Under the pieces are notes generated by a model, which saw nothing but the letters and a program-made list of their open reading frames with translations, made no database searches and had not been told where the DNA came from. Below, piece by piece: positions 1-5,287 of a stretch of 6,950 bases of DNA. This DNA is from CAYXGE01 sp964464435 (GTDB lineage: Bacteria > Pseudomonadota > Gammaproteobacteria > Burkholderiales > Methylophilaceae). Position 1 is the first letter of the stretch. Every line of letters begins with the position of its first letter. The DNA lies in assembly GCA_964464435.1 (NCBI GenBank), contig CAYXGE010000094.1, positions 1 through 6,950 of the forward strand, in the 5' to 3' direction. The position numbers and the translations under genes are program-made.

Positions 1-107
1 CCAGCGGCGTAATAGCCTTTGCTTTCCCAAAAGTCATACCATTTATTTTCAATGGTTTTGGGGTCAAAAGATTTGTTTAATTCGGATTGGGGAGTTTGCG
101 TAGTCAT
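1..107 (-). CDS. valS: Valyl-tRNA synthetase, N-terminal fragment (runs off the left edge)
   Basis: Only the first 35 codons are in the window. The translation begins MTTQTPQSELNKSF and continues with DPKTIENKWYDFWESKGYY. The K-S-F-D-P-x-x-I-E-x-x-W-Y-x-F-W pattern is the usual N-terminus of bacterial ValS, the class I synthetase that charges tRNA-Val in the cytoplasm. The catalytic HIGH and KMSKS motifs would lie to the left of the window. An in-frame ATG three codons upstream (codon 114-116) is an alternative start, and neither start has a clear Shine-Dalgarno sequence. The ATG at 105-107 is preferred because the protein then starts close to the conserved block. The gene is separated from the GIDE-domain gene upstream by about 107 bp and probably has its own promoter. 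Confidence 0.82.
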   Translation of the reverse strand, partial: MTTQTPQSELNKSFDPKTIENKWYDFWESKGYYAA

Positions 108-114
108 AAATACC

Positions 115-143
115 ATTTTAACATAGGCGTTAGCGATGCTAAA
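115..143 (-). promoter_or_regulatory. Candidate valS promoter with extended -10
   Basis: Read on the minus strand, TGTTAAAAT (123-115) matches the extended -10 form TGn-TAnAAT. The -35 position at 17 bp spacing (143-138, TTTAGC) is poor, as is common for extended -10 promoters. A small inverted repeat, TTAGC-GAT-GCTAA (130-142), covers the spacer and -35 part. Transcription would begin very near the valS start codon, leaving little or no leader. This is pattern matching only. Confidence 0.3.
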
Positions 144-214
144 CGTGGGCTTTGCAATTTGTTGTCTTAATGCTATCGCTTACTACAAGTGACTTAAATA
201 TGAGCTCTTATCAG

Positions 215-1105
215 CTACCATTTTTGACTTTTAATTAGGCTCGTAGCCAGTATGGCAAGGCTGCTTAACAGCATCATAAAATGAAAGATGCGCCAAAACT
301 GATAGTTGGCTCTAAGCTCATGTGGTGAAATACCAGAGATTAAAAAAGGGCGTTTATCTTGCGGTTTTACTATTAACGGTACTTCATGCGTGGCTAAAAT
401 ATCATGTTGTTTTTGCACTTCTTGGCGCGCTTGTTTGCGCGCTTCTTCCCATTCAAATAAATCGATATGTCCATCGTTATTGGCATCAAAACGCATACGC
501 AAGGCGGGCATATTGCCTTTCCATTTGGTAATGAGTGCTTTGGTTTCAAGCTGAATTTGTTGCGCTAAGTGCGTATTATTTCTTGAGTTAAATTCGCCCA
601 ATACATACAACTGACGGCCTGTGCGTAACACATCTTCTACGTACTTGTGTTGATGTGACTTTTGCGTGTAGCGGTCTGACGCTATAACCTCGGCATCGCT
701 AGGGTCTACTTCACAGTAGCCTGAGCTGTCTTTTAATCCAAATCTTTCTTGGCTGGTGGTGTATTGCGCTAGTTGCCAAATGCCTTGGTTGTCTTTGGCA
801 TACACCCAAAAACGATACCATACGCAATCAATTCCTCTTAACGGGCTTTTACTGGGTATTAGGCTAATGGCTTTGCCGCTTAATTCTACATAGCCTTGCG
901 ACGAGGATTTGATATTAGAAATGGGGACTTCGGAAATGCCTAACATGCGCCTTTGGTTTTCATACCAAGCGAGTAAAGCAACAACTGCTGAGATTGAAAA
1001 ATAAAACTCAATTGAGCCAGCACCTAATAGATAAGCTGCCAGCGCCATTCCTAAATAAACGCAAATAGCGCCTGCATTTAAATAGTAGCTAGCTATTTTG
1101 TGCAT
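215..1105 (-). CDS. GIDE-domain membrane protein with an EF-hand
   Basis: This is a 296-residue protein with two hydrophobic segments at the N-terminus (about residues 12-30 and 32-48) and one near the C-terminus (about 273-290). The soluble middle (about 60-195) resembles the GIDE domain, shared with the eukaryotic membrane ubiquitin ligase MUL1. It includes a G-x-V-x-L-x-G-K-A segment near 71-79 and C-V-W-Y-R near 94-98. Databases often label such bacterial proteins 'E3 ubiquitin ligase', but no RING finger follows the domain here, so ligase activity is not supported. Residues 207-218 (DANNDGHIDLFE) form a good EF-hand loop with D, N, D, D and E at the calcium-ligand positions. The gene follows lemA with a 12-bp gap and is probably co-transcribed with it. 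Its molecular role is unknown; a membrane or envelope function linked to LemA is inferred. Confidence 0.75.
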   Translation of the reverse strand: MHKIASYYLNAGAICVYLGMALAAYLLGAGSIEFYFSISAVVALLAWYENQRRMLGISEVPISNIKSSSQGYVELSGKAISLIPSKSPLRGIDCVWYRFWVYAKDNQGIWQLAQYTTSQERFGLKDSSGYCEVDPSDAEVIASDRYTQKSHQHKYVEDVLRTGRQLYVLGEFNSRNNTHLAQQIQLETKALITKWKGNMPALRMRFDANNDGHIDLFEWEEARKQARQEVQKQHDILATHEVPLIVKPQDKRPFLISGISPHELRANYQFWRIFHFMMLLSSLAILATSLIKSQKW

Positions 1106-1117
1106 GCAATGGCTTGG

Positions 1118-1684
1118 TTAGGCGTTAAAACGTGCAGATACGTCAATGTCTTTGAGTTCTTCATGCGCAAATTGCAACATTTCTTCAGCCTGAAAACTAA
1201 ACAAGCTTGCCACAATGACATCAGGAAACTGTCTGATGCGCGTATTGTTGATATTGACGCTGTCATTATAAAACTCGCGTCTGTCGGCAATTTGGTTTTC
1301 TAAAGCACTAATTCGGTGTTGTAAGTCACGAAAATGTTGGTCTGCTTTGAGCTCTGGATAAGCTTCTGCAACGGCAAATAATTGGCCAAGGCTGGCGCGC
1401 AAGCCACCTTCTGCACTGCTCAATGCTTTAACATCATGTGCGCTTTGCGCTTGTTGTACTGAGCTTCTGGCTTGAATCACCTTTTCAAGAGTTGATTGCT
1501 CATGCTTCATATAGATTTTGCAGGTATCAATCAGTTTTGGTAGCTCGTCATGGCGTTGCTTTAACAAAACATCAATATTTGCCCATGCTTTATTCAAGTT
1601 TTCTTGAATCGCCACAAGGCTGTTGTAGGTCATGGTGAAGTAAATAACAATCACTGCAAGTATGATGAGGAGAATAATAGCCAT
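1118..1684 (-). CDS. lemA: LemA family protein
   Basis: This 188-residue protein has one N-terminal membrane segment (about residues 2-18), and the rest is helical. It matches the LemA family along its whole length: YNSLV (20-24), AWANIDVLLKQRHDELPKL (33-51), HEQSTLEKVIQAR (61-73), AEAYPELKAD (106-115), and FYNDSVNINN followed by FP (138-154). The length is typical for LemA. The family is membrane-anchored, the helical bundle probably facing the periplasm, and its biochemical role is not settled. The ATG at 1684 has a GGGAAG Shine-Dalgarno-like sequence five bases upstream. The GIDE-domain gene follows within 12 bp, so the two form an operon-like pair. Identity is secure at family level; function is not. 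Confidence 0.9.
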   Translation of the reverse strand: MAIILLIILAVIVIYFTMTYNSLVAIQENLNKAWANIDVLLKQRHDELPKLIDTCKIYMKHEQSTLEKVIQARSSVQQAQSAHDVKALSSAEGGLRASLGQLFAVAEAYPELKADQHFRDLQHRISALENQIADRREFYNDSVNINNTRIRQFPDVIVASLFSFQAEEMLQFAHEELKDIDVSARFNA

Positions 1685-1723
1685 GCATGCTTCCCAAATA
1701 GGTAATTAAAATTGTATTTGAGC

Positions 1724-1753
1724 ATAATACTGCGTGCTTGCCAATGTTGATAA
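1724..1753 (-). promoter_or_regulatory. Candidate promoter for lemA-GIDE
   Basis: On the minus strand a -10-like TATTAT (1729-1724) lies 18 bp downstream of TTATCA (1753-1748), which matches four of six -35 positions. The predicted start near 1717 would leave a leader of about 33 nt containing the GGGAAG ribosome-binding site. The match is moderate and was found by eye. Confidence 0.3.
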
Positions 1754-1763
1754 TGTATTGAAG

Positions 1764-1779
1764 CATCATCATGATGGTG
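1764..1779. repeat. 16-bp near-perfect palindrome upstream of lemA
   Basis: CATCATCATGATGGTG is a dyad with seven of eight positions paired and no loop, centred at 1771/1772. It lies between the CPF2 stop codon and the candidate lemA promoter. The absence of a loop and of a following T-run argues against an intrinsic terminator. An operator for a dimeric regulator is possible but unproven. Confidence 0.35.
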
Positions 1780-1803
1780 ATTACTTAGTACAAAAGGGTG
1801 ACG

Positions 1804-3063
1804 TTAAGGCGTAAATAAAATAGGGCTGATTTTCTGCCAATACCGTGAAAAGCGCTTTAAATCCTGACTAGAGAAAGTTTCATCAACTAAATGAGGGTAA
1901 GGTTGATAGCGTGGGTTAAAGGCCGCGAGCGTAGATTTAAGCTTTAAGTTTGGGCTATCTTGCGTGCATATTTTGCCAATATTGCGCTGGGTTAACACTT
2001 GGTAGGTGTCACCTAACCATACTTCAACATTGGGCATCTCACTCAAACTATCGGCAATAAATTGCAGTCTGTTAAGTGACCATGCGCCATGCATGCTTGG
2101 GTCAAACACAAACAGTTTGAGGGCGCTTGATTGTAATAGTGGATGGGTGGGGGATAGCATTTCATCGTGCACAAACACTGCCTCGAGTGATTGCTGAGAA
2201 AGTGGATGTTTGGTGATGGTAAATGTGGGGTATTGGCTAGTGCGGGGTGTTGGTGGGCTAAACAGTTTTGCTTCTAATGCTTCATATGAGTTGTCAAATG
2301 GGCATTTTGCTTTGCATGAGGCACAAAATGCATTGTGCGTGTAGCGGCTTAAATTATCTTTGTTAAAGAAATAAGGCTTAGCGCTAAAGGTAGAGGTTAT
2401 CCATTGCCATGAAAGGTGGTTGCTAGCAAAGTCGCCATCTAGTAAGTGAGATTCAAACCAATCAGCCGCAGCGCGCCAATCCATTTTTTGAAAATGTACC
2501 ACATAGCTTGCAAGCCACATGCGGGCATGGTTATGCAAATACCCCGTGTGAATTAAATCATCTACAAAGCTATCCATGCAGGGCAAGCCTGTGTTGCCTG
2601 ACATCAGGGCTTTAGACAGCGCATGATTACCAATCGCCACTTTGGGTTGCTCAATATCGTTATAGATTTTATTGCCCAATTGAAACCATACCAGTTGCCA
2701 ATAATAGCGCCATGCCAGTTCAAAAATTAGTTTTTCAGCTTTCATGCCAAAGCGTTGTTTTATTGCTTCTATTGTTTCATTAAGGCTGATGCATCCATGG
2801 CGTAAATAAGGTGAAAGGTGCGTGACTGCGCCATTTAAAAAGTTACGATTTTTTTGGTAAGCCATGGCATCTACTTGGCTAAGCTTGATTAAAGCTTGCG
2901 ACCTTCCACCTGCCCAAGCTTGTTTTAAATCAACATTTTTTGATTCAGTAATTGCGGCTGCCCAACCTTGTGCGTTTGCAAATTGCTCGCGCATATAGTG
3001 CAATCGATCTGCTTGCAGGGTAGGTAGGCAAAGTTTTTGCGGTGTTGTTGGGTCTGGATTCAT
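1804..3063 (-). CDS. Cryptochrome/photolyase family protein CPF2, FAD domain first, apparently domain-permuted
   Basis: This is a 419-residue flavoprotein-like protein counted from the ATG at 3063. A TTG four codons upstream also keeps the frame but has no ribosome-binding site, whereas the ATG has a weak GAG. Residues about 50-240 match the FAD-binding domain of photolyases: AGGRSQAL, THLSPYLRHGCIS (81-93), ELAWRYYW (115-122), TGLPCMD, TGYLHNHARM (173-182), and LLDGDFASNHLSWQW (207-221). By recalled E. coli PhrB numbering, D372, D374, N378, W382 and W359 are all kept. No alpha/beta domain precedes the FAD domain. A Cys motif, C247-x2-C250-x3-C254, follows it. Residues about 294-419 then resemble the missing alpha/beta domain (EAVFVHDEML, LKLFVFDP, NRLQFIADSL, VWLGD, RYWQKISP). 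The gene lies 27 bp after CPF1. It could be a repair enzyme or a photoreceptor; the sequence does not decide which. Confidence 0.8.
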   Translation of the reverse strand: MNPDPTTPQKLCLPTLQADRLHYMREQFANAQGWAAAITESKNVDLKQAWAGGRSQALIKLSQVDAMAYQKNRNFLNGAVTHLSPYLRHGCISLNETIEAIKQRFGMKAEKLIFELAWRYYWQLVWFQLGNKIYNDIEQPKVAIGNHALSKALMSGNTGLPCMDSFVDDLIHTGYLHNHARMWLASYVVHFQKMDWRAAADWFESHLLDGDFASNHLSWQWITSTFSAKPYFFNKDNLSRYTHNAFCASCKAKCPFDNSYEALEAKLFSPPTPRTSQYPTFTITKHPLSQQSLEAVFVHDEMLSPTHPLLQSSALKLFVFDPSMHGAWSLNRLQFIADSLSEMPNVEVWLGDTYQVLTQRNIGKICTQDSPNLKLKSTLAAFNPRYQPYPHLVDETFSSQDLKRFSRYWQKISPILFTP

Positions 3064-3090
3064 GCAATCTCGCAAGGGCTAAAAATAGAG

Positions 3091-4695
3091 TTAAAAAAGG
3101 GTTTTTTGCTGCGGGTTTTGGGGTGTTTTGTTGGTTTTTTTTCGTGTCACTGGCTGGCCATGTTGATCACGTTGGCTACCCAACATGCCTTTTCTTGAGG
3201 CATGTTTTTTAATAATCGCTTGTGACTCTTCATAAGCGCCTTGTTTTTGACGTGCCTGCGCGATACATTGTTTTGCGTGTCTGGCAGCCACAGTAATATC
3301 AACAATTGGCAAAGGGTAATGTTTTTCTAGCTCACAACCATATTGCAGTTGCAGCGCTTTTGGCATTAAGTAAGGCTCAAAAATCCAAGTGTCTGGCACA
3401 TGCTTAAGTGCTGGCAGCCAATGTCTTACAAAAGCGCCTCGGGGGTCTTGGTCTTTTGCTTGTTTAACTGGGCTGTAAATACGTAATGTGTTAATGCCGG
3501 TAGTGCCAGATTGCATTTGCACCTGCGGCCAATGAATACCGGGCTCATAATCTAGAAATTCACGTGCCAAATGTAAGCCTGGCTGACGCCAATGTAACCA
3601 ATACAAATACGAAGCCGTGCTCATTAACATGGCGCGCATACGAAAATTGATCCAGCCTGTTTGACGCAACATGGCCATGCATGCATCAATCAATGGCCAG
3701 CCAGTTTCACCTCTCGTCCATGCATTCAAACGCTTTTGCGACTCAATTTCAGATAAATGTTGTTCATGAATACCGTTATAAGCATGATGCAAATGGTTAA
3801 ACTCTAAAGCGGGTTCAGTTTCCAGTTTTTGTATGAAGTGGCAATGCCAATGCAACCTTGACTCAAATGCCGCTAGGCCTGCAATCAGCCGTTGTTGATG
3901 TGCAGAGTTGTTTGTGGCTAACGAATCATTTAGGTAAGCGCGTTGCTCACGTGTGCGTTGCACCACTTCACGCATAGAAATACAACCAAAAGCCAGATAC
4001 GGCGAAATGCGTGAGCATGCAGTTATCGCGTTTAGCGGGCTAGAGATGCCACCACGATATCGACTTGCACGTTGCTCTAAAAACGAGTTGAGCAAGTTTA
4101 GCGCTTGCGTTCGGCCACCGTGCTGGCGTGCTGGTTTATCCAAACCTGTTGCCTGAGGTATGAGCATGGGCTGGCTAAGCAAGGCGGCTGGCGGTTTAAC
4201 AGAAAGCGCTGAAGTGGGCGTTTGAATCTGCGGCAAAGCCATGCGCTGCTCCCAAATACTGTTCCAATGGTTGCGATTATTAAGCCGCCGCACAGCCCCA
4301 TTTTGCGTAAACTCTTGCCAATCCACTTGGTTATACTGGCACCATTTGCCAACTGCAATGTCAATTTTGTAACTCACATCATTACCAGTCTCTTGGTGGC
4401 TATAAATGCCGGCTATCTGGTAATGTTTGGCTAATGTATTTAACGCATCAACGATACCATTAGGAAATTCAACCAAACTCAAGCCCAAATTTTGTAATTG
4501 GGCTTTGAGCGACAGTAAACATTCTCTAGCAAATTGCTGATGTTGCATGGCGTAATCGTCTGCCAATACGATACTGGGCTCCCAACAATAGATGGGCAAC
4601 ACATGGCCGGCTTGGCAGGCGTTAAAAAGCGGCGCATGATCATGCACCCGCAAGTCTTTTTTAAACCAAACAATATGAATTGGTGGTAACGGCAC
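3091..4695 (-). CDS. Cryptochrome/photolyase family protein CPF1 with non-canonical flavin site
   Basis: This is a 534-residue protein starting at GTG; there is no in-frame ATG before codon 50, and the family N-terminus (IVWFKKDLRVHDHAPL, 8-23) follows at once. The N-terminal alpha/beta domain covers about residues 5-165 and the FAD domain about 195-465, with SRISPYLAFGCIS (228-240), RLHWHCHF (280-287), TGWPLIDACM, TGWINFRMRAM (346-356), and LDYEPGIHWPQVQMQSGTTG (381-400). By recalled E. coli PhrB numbering, W382 is V392, W384 is M394, N378 is H388, D374 is E384 and E274 is R280, while W359 and R342 are kept. It therefore belongs to a CPF branch distinct from classical CPD photolyase and may not repair DNA in the usual way. 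The tail (about 500-534) is basic and ends in QKTLF. It heads a probable two-gene transcript with CPF2. No convincing ribosome-binding site precedes the GTG. Confidence 0.85.
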   Translation of the reverse strand: MPLPPIHIVWFKKDLRVHDHAPLFNACQAGHVLPIYCWEPSIVLADDYAMQHQQFARECLLSLKAQLQNLGLSLVEFPNGIVDALNTLAKHYQIAGIYSHQETGNDVSYKIDIAVGKWCQYNQVDWQEFTQNGAVRRLNNRNHWNSIWEQRMALPQIQTPTSALSVKPPAALLSQPMLIPQATGLDKPARQHGGRTQALNLLNSFLEQRASRYRGGISSPLNAITACSRISPYLAFGCISMREVVQRTREQRAYLNDSLATNNSAHQQRLIAGLAAFESRLHWHCHFIQKLETEPALEFNHLHHAYNGIHEQHLSEIESQKRLNAWTRGETGWPLIDACMAMLRQTGWINFRMRAMLMSTASYLYWLHWRQPGLHLAREFLDYEPGIHWPQVQMQSGTTGINTLRIYSPVKQAKDQDPRGAFVRHWLPALKHVPDTWIFEPYLMPKALQLQYGCELEKHYPLPIVDITVAARHAKQCIAQARQKQGAYEESQAIIKKHASRKGMLGSQRDQHGQPVTRKKTNKTPQNPQQKTLF

Positions 4696-4821
4696 TATAA
4701 AAACCCAAAAATACTTAAATAATAATTGTTAAATAAGAGATGCAGATGCATGCGAATGTTCAATAGCACCACAATAAAAGTGATAAGATAATTTATTGCA
4801 CGGTTTTGGAGACGCTTGAAA
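4696..4821. promoter_or_regulatory. Divergent intergenic region between CPF1 and nfeD-like
   Basis: This AT-rich 126-bp stretch must carry promoters for both directions. On the plus strand, GATAAT (4787-4792) could be the -10 of the nfeD-like gene, about 30 bases before its ATG, but the -35 position at 17 bp spacing (TAGCAC) is poor. On the minus strand, TTAACA is a fair -35 but no -10 is found at the right distance. The centre holds the direct repeat GATGCA-GATGCA followed by GC, giving an ATGCATGC palindrome at 4746-4753. No terminator is seen. Confidence 0.4.
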
Positions 4822-5265
4822 ATGGACTTAATCTGGATGTGGGGCATTTTAGGTTTAGTGTTGCTAGGGGTAGAAATGGCGACAGGTACCTTTTATATAC
4901 TCTGGTTTGGTGTTGCGGGTTTATTGCTTGCCGTATTGGTATGGATGTTTCCTAATATGAGTGCAGCATTGCAAGTATTTGCTTACGCTGTTCTTTCTTT
5001 AGGCTCACTATTTGTGTATAGACGTTATTACAAAAGTACTGAAAAAGAAGACTTAAAAGTAGGTCAATCTAGAGGCGATGAAATTGGTAAGCAGGGCACC
5101 ATAATAGAGGCAGTTAGCGCTAGCCAAAATGGCAAAATACGTTTTGCACAAGGCGTGATGGGTAGTAAAGAATGGGTAGCAATTTCAGATGAAGAAATTA
5201 CAGTAGGTACTTTGGCGAAAGTGGTCGCAGTTGAAGGTAATACTTTAAGAGTGATAACAGCTTAA
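4822..5265 (+). CDS. NfeD-like membrane protein (partner of SPFH protein)
   Basis: This is a 147-residue protein with three hydrophobic segments (about residues 3-20, 23-43 and 49-66), followed by a soluble beta-rich region (about 85-146). The soluble part fits the OB fold of the NfeD family: IGKQGTIIEAV, GKIRFAQG, GSKEWVAIS, VGTLAKVVAVEGNTLRV. It matches the short form without the N-terminal serine-protease domain, like E. coli YbbJ. These proteins sit in the inner membrane and are encoded next to stomatin-like proteins, as here, where the next gene starts 22 bp later. The GGAG at 4808-4811 lies 10 bases before the ATG at 4822. A TTG at 4816 is also in frame, but the ATG is preferred. A scaffold or accessory role for the SPFH partner is inferred from the family. 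Confidence 0.85.
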   Translation: MDLIWMWGILGLVLLGVEMATGTFYILWFGVAGLLLAVLVWMFPNMSAALQVFAYAVLSLGSLFVYRRYYKSTEKEDLKVGQSRGDEIGKQGTIIEAVSASQNGKIRFAQGVMGSKEWVAISDEEITVGTLAKVVAVEGNTLRVITA

Positions 5266-5287
5266 TAATTTTATAAGGAAATACATA

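Noticed and set aside
306..554. Plus-strand open frames overlapping the GIDE gene, and similar antisense frames elsewhere (1100-1303, 3953-4156, 4222-4434, 6234-6440)
   Set aside because: They lie opposite well-supported genes, show no recognisable domains and have no ribosome-binding sites worth noting.
215..1105. A functional E3 ubiquitin ligase
   Set aside because: Only the GIDE-type region is present. There is no RING finger with paired Cys/His ligands at the C-terminus.
1804..3063. CPF2 as an Fe-S bacterial photolyase (PhrB/CryB class)
   Set aside because: The FAD region has the classical D-G-D-x-A-x-N and W-Q-W signature and the Cys spacing differs from that class.
3061..3075. TTG at 3075 as the start of CPF2
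   Set aside because: No Shine-Dalgarno precedes it. The ATG at 3063 has a weak GAG at suitable distance and removes only four unconserved residues.
3060..3093. CPF1 and CPF2 as one gene split by a stop codon or sequencing error
   Set aside because: They are in the same frame but separated by two stops (TAA and TAG), and each contains its own complete FAD domain, so they are two genes.
3093..3107. A6-CCC-T6 stretch (coding strand) as an intrinsic terminator between CPF1 and CPF2
   Set aside because: The stem would be A-T only and lies inside the end of the CPF1 coding region, with CPF2 starting 27 bp after the stop codon.
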